The notes below the pieces were generated by a model that was given only the letters and a program-made list of their open reading frames with translations, was not told where the DNA came from and did no database searches. From NCBI RefSeq assembly GCF_023218075.1, contig NZ_JALPTB010000023.1, forward strand, positions 24,010-88,009: a DNA stretch of 64,000 nt, in the 5' to 3' direction. Within the stretch, counting starts at the first letter, position 1, and each line of letters begins with the position of its first letter. Position numbers and translations under genes: made by a program. Source of the stretch: Rhodococcus sp. HM1 (GTDB lineage: Bacteria; Actinomycetota; Actinomycetes; Mycobacteriales; Mycobacteriaceae). Shown piece by piece: positions 9,281 through 18,423 of this stretch.

Positions 9281-10681
9281 ATGACACAGAAATACGACGT
9301 CCTCGTCGTCGGCAGCGGACCGGGTGGTTATGTTGCGGCCATCCGCGCCGCGCAGCACGGTTTGCGCACCGCGATCGTCGAACGGGACCGGCTCGGAGGG
9401 ATCTGCCTGAACTGGGGATGCATTCCCACCAAGGCCTTGCTGCACGGCGCCGATGTCGCCCACACGTTGGTGAATCTCGAGCCCCTCGGGTTCAGCACCG
9501 GTAGTGTGGAATTCGATATGGGACGCCTCGTCGAGTTCAGCAGGTCGGTGTCCGGACGACTGTCCGACGGTATCGGGTACCTGATGAAGAAGAACGACAT
9601 CGATGTCGTCGAAGGAGTGGCGCGATTGCTCGACAAGGGCGTCGTCGCAGTGACGACAGCAGACGAGACGGTGTCCGAATACCGGGCCGACCACGTGATC
9701 CTGGCAACCGGAGCCCGGCCGCGTCCGGTTCCCGGTGTCATTCCCGACGGCGACCGCATCTGGACATACTTCGACGCTCTCGTCCCGACAGATCTGCCGA
9801 AATCGTTGTTGGTCATCGGCTCTGGCGCAGTCGGCGTCGAATTCGCGAGCTTGTACAAGGATCTCGGCACCGACGTCACCCTCGTAGAGATGGCGCCGCA
9901 GATCATGCCGGTGGAGGACTTCGCTGTCGCAAGCCACGTACGGCGTCAGTTCGAGCAACGAGGTATCAAGATTCACACCGGCGCCTCGGTATCCGAACTG
10001 GCAGCCGGCCCGGATACTGTCACCGTTACCGTGCAGTCGACCGCCGGAACCGTCGATGAACTCACTGTGGACAGGGTGCTCGTCGCAGCCGGCATCCAGG
10101 GCAACGTCGAGGATCTCGGCCTCACAGAACTTGGCATCGAGGTCGAACACGGTTTCATCACCACCGATCAGTGGTGTCGCACCAGCGCATTCGGGGTATA
10201 CGCGATCGGCGACGTGGCAGGCGCACCTTGCCTCGCCCACAAGGCCAGCCACGAGGCCGTGCTGTGCGTGGACAAGCTTGCAGGTGTGCAGCACGTCCGG
10301 CCGTTGGACCGGGACTACGTTCCGGGCTGTACGTACGCGAGGCCGCAGGTCGCCAGCCTCGGTCTCACCGAAGAGCAAGCGCGGGCGACCGGGCGTCGCC
10401 TGCAAGTCGGGCAATTCGATCTGCAAGCATCCGGAAAGGCACTCGCTATCGGTGAAGCCGACGGCTTCGTGAAAACGATCTTCGACGCCGACAGCGGTGA
10501 ACTTCTCGGTGCCCATATGGTCGGCCCGGACGTCACCGAGCAGATTCAGGGCTTCGGTATCGCCCGAGCCCTGGAGGCGACTGCCGACGATCTCGCCGAA
10601 GTCGTCTTCGCACACCCGACACTGTCTGAAGCAATGCACGAATCGGTCCTGTCCGCGCTAGGCCGTCCGATCAACATGTAG
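9281..10681 (+). CDS. lpdA: Dihydrolipoyl dehydrogenase (E3) of the acetoin complex
   Basis: A 466-aa flavoprotein disulfide reductase. It has an N-terminal FAD motif [15 protein letters not shown] at 11-25, the redox-active cysteines C42 and C47 in [13 protein letters not shown], the NAD-binding [13 protein letters not shown] segment, and the C-terminal dimerisation/active-site [10 protein letters not shown]. It reoxidises the dihydrolipoyl arm of AcoC using NAD+. It starts 10 nt after acoC and lies in the same operon, so it is a complex-dedicated E3 rather than the housekeeping one. Confidence 0.93.
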   Translation: MTQKYDVLVVGSGPGGYVAAIRAAQHGLRTAIVERDRLGGICLNWGCIPTKALLHGADVAHTLVNLEPLGFSTGSVEFDMGRLVEFSRSVSGRLSDGIGYLMKKNDIDVVEGVARLLDKGVVAVTTADETVSEYRADHVILATGARPRPVPGVIPDGDRIWTYFDALVPTDLPKSLLVIGSGAVGVEFASLYKDLGTDVTLVEMAPQIMPVEDFAVASHVRRQFEQRGIKIHTGASVSELAAGPDTVTVTVQSTAGTVDELTVDRVLVAAGIQGNVEDLGLTELGIEVEHGFITTDQWCRTSAFGVYAIGDVAGAPCLAHKASHEAVLCVDKLAGVQHVRPLDRDYVPGCTYARPQVASLGLTEEQARATGRRLQVGQFDLQASGKALAIGEADGFVKTIFDADSGELLGAHMVGPDVTEQIQGFGIARALEATADDLAEVVFAHPTLSEAMHESVLSALGRPINM

Positions 10682-10742
10682 TGGCTCTCGCCGAACCGTG
10701 GACTTTCGTGGGCCCGCGGTTCGGCGGGAACCTCACCCAGGA

Positions 10743-11858
10743 ATGGAACGCCACGTGAATGCCACACCCGGAAGACCACTCGAGGCGTCGGCCCCGACAG
10801 GCCGCAAACTGCTCCGGCTGGAAGTCCGCAACGCTCAGACCCCCATCGAACGCAAACCGAACTGGATCAAGACCCGCGTCAGGATGGGCCCCGAATACAC
10901 CGAACTCGAGAGCCTGGTCCAACGCCAAGGACTGCACACGGTGTGTGCCGAAGCCGGCTGTCCCAACATCTTCGAGTGCTGGGAAGACCGCGAAGCCACG
11001 TTCCTGATCGGGGGGCAGCAGTGCACGCGCCGTTGCGACTTCTGCCAGATCGAGACCGCCAAACCCACTGACCTCGACCGGGACGAGCCCCGCCGCGTTG
11101 CCGAGTCCGTGCGGACGATGGGACTCCGGTATTCCACCATCACCGGTGTCGCTCGCGACGACCTGCCCGACGGCGGAGCCTGGCTATACGCCGAAACCGT
11201 GCGACAAATCCACGCTTTCAGCCCCGGAAGCGGCGTCGAGAATCTCATCCCCGATTTTGGGGGCAAACCCCATCTCCTGGCCGAAGTGTTCGAATCTCGT
11301 CCCGAGGTGCTTGCCCACAACGTCGAGACCGTACCGCGGCTCTTCAAGCGTATCCGGCCCGCGTTTGACTACGATCGATCCCTCGGCGTGCTTACAGCGG
11401 CCCGCAAGTTCGGTCTGATCACCAAGTCGAACCTGATCCTCGGCCTGGGCGAGACCCCTCGCGAAGTGCAGCAGACGATGCTCGACCTACACGATGCCGG
11501 CTGTGACATCCTTACCATCACTCAGTACCTGCGACCCTCGCCGCGGCACCATCCAGTCGAGCGCTGGGTACAGCCCGAAGAATTTCTCGAACACTCCAGA
11601 TTCGCAGAGGAAATCGGTTTCGCAGGTGTCCTGGCTGGACCCCTCGTCCGTTCCTCGTATCGTGCCGGACGCCTCTACGCCCAAGCCATGTCCCACCATC
11701 GCCGTGAGCTCGAGACTCCCCCATGCACCTCGGAGCAGCTCATCCGATCACAAACCCCACCCACGGAGTCCACCCTCGTCGACGACCACATCATTGAAGG
11801 CAGTCGTCGCCAATCGGCATCATCAACCCCTTTCGCCTTCAATACAGGAGTCCTTTGA
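10743..11858 (+). CDS. lipA: Lipoyl synthase (radical SAM)
   Basis: This enzyme inserts two sulfurs into octanoyl-lysine on E2 domains. It has both iron-sulfur cluster motifs: the auxiliary cluster cysteines in [12 protein letters not shown] and the radical-[11 protein letters not shown]. It also has the C-terminal RSSYRAG segment containing the serine that ligates the auxiliary cluster. Start candidates are ATG 10743 and GTG 10755, and the weak ribosome binding site does not decide between them. About 45 residues after HHRRE are Ser/Thr/Pro-rich and not typical of the family. The gene follows lpdA by 61 nt, so this operon brings its own cofactor synthase for the AcoC lipoyl domain. Its stop overlaps the start of a small ORF (TGATG). 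Confidence 0.9.
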   Translation: MERHVNATPGRPLEASAPTGRKLLRLEVRNAQTPIERKPNWIKTRVRMGPEYTELESLVQRQGLHTVCAEAGCPNIFECWEDREATFLIGGQQCTRRCDFCQIETAKPTDLDRDEPRRVAESVRTMGLRYSTITGVARDDLPDGGAWLYAETVRQIHAFSPGSGVENLIPDFGGKPHLLAEVFESRPEVLAHNVETVPRLFKRIRPAFDYDRSLGVLTAARKFGLITKSNLILGLGETPREVQQTMLDLHDAGCDILTITQYLRPSPRHHPVERWVQPEEFLEHSRFAEEIGFAGVLAGPLVRSSYRAGRLYAQAMSHHRRELETPPCTSEQLIRSQTPPTESTLVDDHIIEGSRRQSASSTPFAFNTGVL

Positions 11859-12022
11859 TGAACACGGTGGTAAGCAAATTGTTCGCTACCCCTATCTCGT
11901 GGTTGCTGGCCGTCCCAATCGTGTTGCTCGACCGCCTGATGTCTCCGGAAATGACCGAAGGACCGGTCTGTGATACACGCTCTGCGGCGCGGCACTGCAC
12001 CGACCGCTACGAATCCACTTGA
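11858..12022 (+). CDS. Small 54-aa hydrophobic protein coupled to lipA
   Basis: The ATG overlaps the lipA stop as TGATG, with CAGGAG at 11845-11850 as a ribosome binding site. The product has an N-terminal hydrophobic helix (ISWLLAVPIVLLDRL, about residues 13-27) followed by a short charged tail. No family is recognised. Overlap and ribosome binding site make it likely to be translated. It could be a small membrane protein, but no role is evident. Confidence 0.45.
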   Translation: MNTVVSKLFATPISWLLAVPIVLLDRLMSPEMTEGPVCDTRSAARHCTDRYEST

Positions 12023-12356
12023 CGACTCCTCACCTCACCGAACGATTCTCATCGGTTACGCGACCGAATCCGCAAGCACCGGAACTTCACAATCCTCTCC
12101 TTATTACTGCAACGACAGTTTGATGCCTGCGAGCGAAGTGACATCGCGCTCGCGCCTGATGGACGCGCCGCCATAACGACCGACGCCGGAGGCGTGCGGG
12201 CGAATGACGGATCGAATGGACAATTCGGTTGAACAGTTGCTGTATCTCGCTGACAGAGAAAGAATCTGAGATCTATACCGACCCTCGGTCGTGAACCCGG
12301 TGGGGCAACCCGGTTCGAGGCGGGTTGTGCAGTCCTTTTCCATACCGCGGTGCAAG
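12023..12356. other. Intergenic stretch before the IS21 element
   Basis: About 330 bp after the aco operon with no convincing gene. It contains imperfect complementary sequences near 12290-12330 (AACCCGGTGGGGCAACCCGGTT) that could act as a transcription terminator for the operon. No T-tract is visible. Confidence 0.3.
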
Positions 12357-12364
12357 TGTCAGCG

Positions 12365-12435
12365 GTCATGTAATTCCCCAGGTTGAGGGGTCGACCCGTC
12401 ACGTAATTCCTCACCCGCCTGTCACGTAATTCCCC
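12365..12435. repeat. Three direct 15-bp repeats at the left IS21 end
   Basis: Copies start at 12365, 12398 and 12421, sharing the core GTAATTCC. They match the inverted motifs at 14969-14983 and 14994-15008 and are the likely IstA binding sites. Confidence 0.75.
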
Positions 12436-12545
12436 ACCCTTGGGGCGTGTCGGCCGGGGTGTGGGTGCTGCTGCAGGTTCGCTTCTTCCCAAGGTCCACC
12501 GAGGGCCTGGGAAGGGGCCCGACGGTGGCAAGGAGAACGTGGACG

Positions 12546-14087
12546 ATGACCGATCTGATGGAGTTGTTCCGGCATTGGCATGCCGGCCGCTCCCAGGTGC
12601 AGATCTCGACGGCCCTGGGACTCGACCGCAAAACCATCCGCAAGTACTTGGCGCCGGCGCTGGCGGCGGGGTTGAGCCCGGGCGACGGCGGGAAGTTCGA
12701 CGAGAACCTGTGGCGCGAGTTGATCACGTCCTGGTTCCCGGAAGTGGTGGACCCGACGGCGCGGGCGGTGACCTGGCCGGCGATCGCCGCCCACCACGCC
12801 TGGATCGAGGGCCAACTCGACGAGTCGGTGACCGTGGCGACGATCGCTCAACGCCTGCGCGACGATCGCGGTGTTCCCGTTTCGGAATCGACCGTGCGGC
12901 GGTATATCGCAACACGATTCGCCGATCGTGTCGCGGCGTCGAAGGCAACCTTTCCTCGCGGTCCGGTCTCGCCGGGCGACGAGGGTCAGGTCGACTACGG
13001 CAAGTTGGGGATGTGGCGCGATCCGGCCACGGATCGGCGGGTGGCGGTGTGGGCGTTCGCGATGATCCTGGCGTGTTCACGGATGCTGTTCGTCCAACCG
13101 GTGCTGCGGATGGATCAAACCTCGTGGTGCGCTTCGCATGTGGCCGCGTTCGAGTTCTTCGGTGGCGTCCCGGCGCGGATGGTGTGCGACAACCTCAAAA
13201 CCGGGGTGGACCGTCCCGATCTCTACGATCCGCAGATCAACCGGGCCTATGCCGAACTCGCCGACTTCTATCAGGTGCTCATCGATCCGGCCAGGGCCGG
13301 CAAACCCAAGGACAAACCACGCATCGAACGCCCGATGCCCTATATCCGGGACTCGTTCTTCCGGGGCCGCGAGTTCACCTCGCTGACGCAGATGCAGGCC
13401 GCCGCACTGGCATGGTGCACCGACGTCTACGGCCGGCATCAGCATCGCGGTCTCGGTGGTGCGCACCCGGCGGTGGTGTTCGACGCCGTCGAAAAGCACA
13501 CCCTGACGCCGTTGCCGCCCAGGAGGTTCGAGCCGGTGGTCTACTCCACCGGCAAACTCGCCCCGGACTGTCACGTCAAGGCCGGCAAGGCGTTGTATTC
13601 GGCGCCGTGGCAGCTGATCGGCCGACGATTGCTGGTGCGCACCGCCGGGGATGTGGTGCAGATCTTCCACGACGAGCAGGTCGTGGCCACCCATGTGCGC
13701 CGCCTGTCCGGGAGAGCGACCAATCCCGAGCATTATCCGCCGGAGAAGACCGCGTTCACGTTGCAGACGGTGGTGTGGTGCCGGGTCCAGGCCGAGCAGA
13801 TCGGACCCGGCGCGGTCGCGATCGTCGACGAGTTGTCCCAGGTCAACGCGATCCATCGACTGCGATCGATCCAGGGCATCATCCGGCTGCGGTCGCGTTA
13901 CGACGATGCCCGCATCGATGCGGCCTGCGCCCGTGCCCTCGAGGTCGGTGATCCGCGTTATCGCACGGTCAAGGGCATCCTCGTCGCCGGCACCGAACAC
14001 GACGGCCAGGACGTCGCCGATGCCGGGGTCACCGCGCCGGCGTTGTTGCGCGGGCCGGCCGCGTTCGACACCGAACGATCCGCTTGA
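12546..14087 (+). CDS. istA: IS21-type transposase IstA
   Basis: A 513-aa transposase. It has an N-terminal helix-turn-helix (ALGLDRKTIRKYL near 20-35), then a DDE integrase core: DEGQVDYGKLGMWRDP holds the first aspartate, the GGVPARMVCDNLK segment the second, and a glutamate follows about 35-60 residues later. A C-terminal beta-rich domain follows. The frame is open further upstream, but ATG 12546 is preferred because AAGGAG lies about 10 nt before it. It acts with IstB, encoded 66 nt downstream. Confidence 0.88.
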   Translation: MTDLMELFRHWHAGRSQVQISTALGLDRKTIRKYLAPALAAGLSPGDGGKFDENLWRELITSWFPEVVDPTARAVTWPAIAAHHAWIEGQLDESVTVATIAQRLRDDRGVPVSESTVRRYIATRFADRVAASKATFPRGPVSPGDEGQVDYGKLGMWRDPATDRRVAVWAFAMILACSRMLFVQPVLRMDQTSWCASHVAAFEFFGGVPARMVCDNLKTGVDRPDLYDPQINRAYAELADFYQVLIDPARAGKPKDKPRIERPMPYIRDSFFRGREFTSLTQMQAAALAWCTDVYGRHQHRGLGGAHPAVVFDAVEKHTLTPLPPRRFEPVVYSTGKLAPDCHVKAGKALYSAPWQLIGRRLLVRTAGDVVQIFHDEQVVATHVRRLSGRATNPEHYPPEKTAFTLQTVVWCRVQAEQIGPGAVAIVDELSQVNAIHRLRSIQGIIRLRSRYDDARIDAACARALEVGDPRYRTVKGILVAGTEHDGQDVADAGVTAPALLRGPAAFDTERSA

Positions 14088-14153
14088 TCCGTTCATATCG
14101 CCAGAAATATTGAACTGCAATTACTTTCACTAGATGCTGTGAGGACACCTGTC

Positions 14154-14918
14154 ATGACCATCCATGATCCCAGCCTGCGGGCTGCGTTGAAAACCTTGAA
14201 GCTGACCGGCATGCTCGACACCCTCGACGCGCGCCTGGCGCAAACCCGCGACGGGCAGCTCGGGCACCTCGAGTTCCTGCAGGTGCTCTGCGAGGACGAG
14301 ATCGCCCGCCGCGAAACCGCCGCCTTGGCCCGGCGGGTGCGCCGGGCCAAGTTCGAGCAGCAGGCCACCTTCGAGGACTTCGACTTCACCGCCAACCCGA
14401 AGCTCCCGGCCGCGATGCTGCGGGATCTCGCTGCGCTGCGGTGGCTCGACGCCGGCGAGTCGGTGATCCTCTACGGACCCGTCGGCGTCGGCAAAACCCA
14501 TGTGGCACAAGCGCTAGGGCATCATGTGGCCCGACGCGGCGGGGACGTGCGGTTCGTCAAGTGTTCCCGGATGCTCGCCGATCTGGCCGGTGGACACGCC
14601 GACCGCACCATCGGCCAACGGATGCGCGAATACACCCGGCCGCTGGTGTTGATCATCGACGACTTCGCGATGCGCGAGCACACCACCACCCAGTCCGATG
14701 ATCTCTACGATCTGGTATCCGACCGGGCGATCGCCGGCAAGCCGTTGGTTCTGACGAGCAACCGGGCCCCGAAAGACTGGTATCCGCTGTTCCCGAATCC
14801 GGTCGTGGCCGAGTCCCTGCTCGATCGGTTGATCAACACCAGCCACCAGATCCTGATGGACGGCCCGTCCTACCGGCCACGCAAACGCCCCGGGAACCGC
14901 ACCGCGGCCGCGAACTGA
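14154..14918 (+). CDS. istB: IS21-type helper ATPase IstB
   Basis: A 254-aa DnaC-like AAA+ ATPase with Walker A GPVGVGKTH near 107-115 and Walker B LIIDDFAM near 166-173. It selects target DNA and stimulates IstA. GTGAGGA about 10-15 nt upstream supports ATG 14154, rather than the longer frame from 14139. The length fits the family and the gene looks intact. Confidence 0.9.
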   Translation: MTIHDPSLRAALKTLKLTGMLDTLDARLAQTRDGQLGHLEFLQVLCEDEIARRETAALARRVRRAKFEQQATFEDFDFTANPKLPAAMLRDLAALRWLDAGESVILYGPVGVGKTHVAQALGHHVARRGGDVRFVKCSRMLADLAGGHADRTIGQRMREYTRPLVLIIDDFAMREHTTTQSDDLYDLVSDRAIAGKPLVLTSNRAPKDWYPLFPNPVVAESLLDRLINTSHQILMDGPSYRPRKRPGNRTAAAN

Positions 14919-15340
14919 ACCAACCCGGGCACCGGCCCGGCTACCCTCGACTCAGCACACCCGGACATGGGGAATTCCATGACGGAAACCCCTGGGGAAT
15001 TACGCGACGGTCGACACCTTCACGAATTTCCGTTCGGCGGGAGCCGTGCTGCACCGCATTCGTCCCTGCGATGGGTTCGTACCGGGGTTGCCGACGTCGA
15101 GGCGTTTCTCGACTCGTCGTGGTCAGGAGCAATCTTCGGTTGACGTCGGCGGCCAGGAAACGGCGTGGTCCCGCTCGCGGAACACGCCTTGGTACTCCTG
15201 GAAATACCGGGACGCGACGCACCCCATTGGTATCTCGCGCAGCGGAAGTGGAATCGCTTTCAACACGGTGCTCGCCGCCCGCATCGTCGCTATCACTGAA
15301 TTGAGTACTGCGAAAAGACCTCACGCAAGCGCGCAATTTG

Positions 15341-15600
15341 CCACATGCAGGTGATCGGTGTGGACCCGATCTCCTACCCTGCGATTGAGCCGCGGACAGG
15401 ACAGCAACTTCGGAGCGGCTGATTCAAGTGGCCGCCGGGATAGGCTTCCTCATCGCGACGGCACCGCTCACACCTGCGGCCGAGGGTTGGCCGAAGAATC
15501 CGCGCTTGCAGCTTTGCCGCGCCATGCATACGTTGTTTGCGTCTCACGTGGCGGGATAATCGAAGAGCATGCACTCATACAGCCTTGTGCGAGAACGCCT
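15341..15600 (+). pseudogene. Decayed D-isomer specific 2-hydroxyacid dehydrogenase fragment
   Basis: Pieces of the family appear in order but in different frames. MQVIGVDP lies at about 15344 (the NAD-domain strand). FLIATAPLTPAAEG lies near 15446-15487, equivalent to the family's VLALPLTPET segment. After a frameshift comes ALAALPRHAYVVCVSRGG then IIEEHAL, equivalent to the catalytic-arginine RGG loop. Stops and frameshifts interrupt them and the C-terminus is missing. It lies next to the IS21 right end, so it is probably a gene broken by IS activity. Confidence 0.6.
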
Positions 15601-15838
15601 CTCACAGAGGAAGGCATCGATGCCCGCACCGTGGAGTTCTTGACCCCCGACGCGGCAGCCTGAATGATGTCCAATGTCATTGTCCCCCGCACGACGGCTC
15701 CACGACCGACAGGACCGTCCGACCAGGGCGGGCGATCCTGATCGAGAACGTCGAACGTTTCGTCACCGGCGCGCCGCTTCGCTAAATGATTGACCTGGCG
15801 GCAGTGCCTGAGGCCCTGCCGTCCGTACCCGCCCTGTT

Positions 15839-16129
15839 TCAGGGACGGGTGTAGCCGACCAGGATGCTGTCATCGACGTCGGGCAGGTTCACGACGATGT
15901 TCTCCGGGGTACGGGTGGTCAGCCAGACCAGCTCTTCTGTCGTGCTCATATTGACCTCGACGTGCGGCATGAAGGGAGGGACGAACACGAAGTCGCCTTC
16001 CTCCATGTCCACGTGCTCGCTGTAGTTCTCCCCGAAGTAGATTCGCGCCGTACCAGTAAGGACGTACCCGCCGGTCTCGGCTTCTCCGTGATGGTGCGGA
16101 AGTGAGCGATATCCGGGTTCGTTGAACAC
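15839..16129 (-). pseudogene. Cupin-domain protein, 5'-truncated
   Basis: The 96 residues include the first cupin motif region PHHHGEAETGGYVLTG and a second motif GDFVFVPPFMPHVE, so the metal-binding fold is largely present. The natural N-terminus is missing. An in-frame TGA lies just upstream of the usable GTG, and a neighbouring frame (HHLAGLDPG) appears to continue the protein before it. About 30 bp further upstream the IS256-type element begins. Family members are usually about 110-150 aa. The substrate is unknown. Confidence 0.6.
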
Positions 16130-16191
16130 CTTCCCGGGTCAAGTCCCGCGAGGTGGTGTACGACGTCGTCGCGTGATTCCTCGTGGGTGGC

Positions 16192-16421
16192 TCAGGCAGT
16201 CAAGGCCGGTGTCACCTCCTCGGTCTCCTCGGTGACACTGTCGGCGGGCTTGTCGGTGCGGGAGCGAGCCAGCACGTCGAGGCCGAGGTAGCGGCGGCCT
16301 TCGATCCACTCATCGTGCTGCTCGGCCAGCACCGCCCCGACCAGTCGGATCAGCGCAGTCCGATCCGGGAAGATCCCCACCACATCGGTCCGGCGGCGGA
16401 TCTCCTTGTTGAGGCGCTCCT
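16192..16421 (-). pseudogene. IS256-type transposase, C-terminal part
   Basis: This encodes the last 76 residues of a Mutator/IS256 transposase, beginning inside the glutamine codon of the NNPQERLNKE motif and continuing through [19 protein letters not shown] to the stop at 16192. The N-terminal part lies on the same strand at 19591-20605. Joining 19591 directly to 16421 restores CCG CAG GAG (P-Q-E), with a total of 1245 nt (415 codons). The interruption is therefore the inserted element at 16422-19590. Confidence 0.88.
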
Positions 16422-16467
16422 TTATCCGGCCCTCAGGGTCGGATCAACCCCTTGTTGCCGATTTGGG

Positions 16468-18423
16468 TCAGCGGTCGAGACGCTGCAGGTGGTCGGTCAA
16501 CGCGTCAGCGACGCGATGATGCCGGGCTGCTTCATCGGGCCATCCTCGGTCGTGGGCGTCGGCCTCGAGTGCCTCGATGTCGGTGCGTTGCGCTTCGAGT
16601 GCGCCGCGGAACTCAGGTCCGGTGACGAAGTTGTCGCAGGTCTCGCAGATGTTGGCATAGGGACACGCACCCGCGCTCTCGTGACGGGAACAGTAGCCGT
16701 GGGCAACACGCGTTTTGAGCATCTCGCTGCCGAGCCAAGTCACGGCATCGGGGACGATCGGTTTGCCGACCGGGGTGAGAGTGAACCGCCGCCGCATCTT
16801 GCCCATCGCCTGGTCATAGGCATCACGCAACGTCGGTGAAGCCAAAGTGGCGTAACGCAAAGTCATCTGCGGGGTCACGTGCCCGAGCAACGCCATCAAC
16901 GCCTGCAGGCTCATCCCCGCGTTGGCGAGTTCGGTGGCCCAAGTATGCCGCAGCTGATGCGGGGTCACCACCAACGGCGCACCCCCGGCCCCACGCAGTC
17001 CGCAAGCCTCGACGGCAGCGAGCAGACCGTTGCGCAGCCGGGTCTGGCTGAGACGGCGGCCGTGTGCGACGAACAGGAAATCGGTCAACTCTCCGGTGCG
17101 GGGATGCGGCAGCGGCCGACAGATACCACGCCCGCCGGTCCACTCGTCCAACGCGGCGATAGTGGTCGCCGAGAGCGGGACCATGCGTTCGGTGGCGAGC
17201 TTGCCCAACGGAACCTTGAGCCAGGTCCCGGCCGGGCCGTAATCGATGACGCTGCCGAGCTCGAGATCCAGTAGCTCCCCGACCCGCAGACCGGCTCCGC
17301 GCAGCACCGTCAACCCGATACGAGCGAACGAATCATCCAGCTGGGAAACCGCATTCATCACCGCAGCATCGATGTCGGGCGGCAATGCCCGCGGAAGCGG
17401 TTGGTCGAGTTTCGGGACGTCGGCGGCGAAGACCAGACGGCGCGGTGGGGCCTGCTCCCAGCCCCATTCGGTGATGTCCTCGAGCAGGTTACGCACGCTG
17501 AGCACGGTCGATTGGATCACGGCCTTGGAGATGATGCGCCCGGCCCCGGCAGCGGCGCGTTGCCCACGCCAGGTGCGGGTGCGATTCCAGACGAGGAAGC
17601 CCTCGATGTGACTGCGGTCGAGATCCTCGAGGGACGTGACCTCGGGATGGTTGGTGGTGAGGTAGTCCGCGAACGGCAGCAGGTCGTTGATCAACGATTC
17701 GGCGGATTTCGGGCGCAGCACCGCAACCCGGACGGTGACGTAACGCAGAAGGGTTTCGCGGATCGCGTCGGCCATCGCCACGTCGGCGAAGCGTTGCGTG
17801 TAGCTGCGGGCCCACTGCCGGCGCCGTGGTGGCGTGTCGACGATGTGGGCCTGAAACAGCATCTGCCGCAGACCCGCGATCCGGTTGCGGTAGGCGCGGC
17901 GCGACGACGCCGGAATCGATTGCGTGGCAGCCAATGCGGCATCGAACTCGTCGACGGTATCGGCGCTCACACCGCTGACGAGCCCGCCCTGCCAGGCAAG
18001 CAGCACCGCCAGGCACTCGCCGAGGACGGTCTCGACCCATTGCGGTGTCCATCCCAGGGCCAGTCCGGCGGCACGGATAGCAGCGAACCCACCCGGGTCG
18101 CGGTCCTCGATGGCGCGGCCGAGGCCGGTGAGGTTCTTGATGGCGGCGAGTTCGAGGTCGAGCCGCAGCTCGCCGCGTCCGATGACATGACACAGCAGTG
18201 GCCAGGCCCCGGTGCTGTGCAGTTCGAGTAGCCGCTCGACCGCGGGTTGGGCCATCCAGTCCCGCAGGTCCGGATGCGAGGTGAGGAAGGTGGTCGCGAC
18301 GAGGGCGCGAGCGCGCACCGACCTGTCACTGAGCCCGAGATGAGCAACGTGCTCGAGGTAATCGGTCAGTACTGCATCCGGGTCGGCCTGCAGATCGATC
18401 GTTGCGAGCCCGGAAGTGCTCAT
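16468..18423 (-). CDS. Tyrosine recombinase, TnpB-like (second recombinase of the element)
   Basis: A 651-aa protein. The first 330 residues are a long N-terminal region, followed by a tyrosine recombinase catalytic domain: arginine in RGAGLRVGELL, HQLRHTWATELA with histidine and arginine, and GHVTPQMTLRY with the second histidine and the tyrosine nucleophile. The C-terminus has a cysteine/histidine cluster (GYCSRHESAGACPYANICETC), a possible zinc finger as in TnpB proteins. Its ATG overlaps the stop of the upstream recombinase as ATGA (18420-18423). The stop lies only 46 bp from the left end of the element. A longer open frame extends to 19725, but it runs antiparallel-free through the first recombinase in another frame and is not used. 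Confidence 0.85.
   Translation of the reverse strand: MSTSGLATIDLQADPDAVLTDYLEHVAHLGLSDRSVRARALVATTFLTSHPDLRDWMAQPAVERLLELHSTGAWPLLCHVIGRGELRLDLELAAIKNLTGLGRAIEDRDPGGFAAIRAAGLALGWTPQWVETVLGECLAVLLAWQGGLVSGVSADTVDEFDAALAATQSIPASSRRAYRNRIAGLRQMLFQAHIVDTPPRRRQWARSYTQRFADVAMADAIRETLLRYVTVRVAVLRPKSAESLINDLLPFADYLTTNHPEVTSLEDLDRSHIEGFLVWNRTRTWRGQRAAAGAGRIISKAVIQSTVLSVRNLLEDITEWGWEQAPPRRLVFAADVPKLDQPLPRALPPDIDAAVMNAVSQLDDSFARIGLTVLRGAGLRVGELLDLELGSVIDYGPAGTWLKVPLGKLATERMVPLSATTIAALDEWTGGRGICRPLPHPRTGELTDFLFVAHGRRLSQTRLRNGLLAAVEACGLRGAGGAPLVVTPHQLRHTWATELANAGMSLQALMALLGHVTPQMTLRYATLASPTLRDAYDQAMGKMRRRFTLTPVGKPIVPDAVTWLGSEMLKTRVAHGYCSRHESAGACPYANICETCDNFVTGPEFRGALEAQRTDIEALEADAHDRGWPDEAARHHRVADALTDHLQRLDR

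Larger units (their letters stand above)
12357..15016. mobile_element. IS21-type insertion sequence (istA + istB)
   Basis: Two genes, istA and istB, are bounded by related ends. The left end carries three copies of a 15-bp motif (GTCATGTAATTCCCC at 12365, GTCACGTAATTCCTC at 12398, GTCACGTAATTCCCC at 12421). The right end carries inverted copies at 14969-14983 and 14994-15008. Multiple terminal transposase-binding repeats are typical of IS21. Outermost matched bases start with TGTC on both ends, giving 12357 and 15016. I could not see a clear target duplication. Confidence 0.8.

Noticed and set aside
12440..13951. 503-aa open frame on the + strand in the IS21 element
   Set aside because: Alternate frame of istA without transposase motifs.
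12357..15016. Repeated GTAATTCC motifs as a possible CRISPR array
   Set aside because: Only three irregularly spaced copies, with inverted copies at the other end of the istAB genes, which fits IS21 ends.
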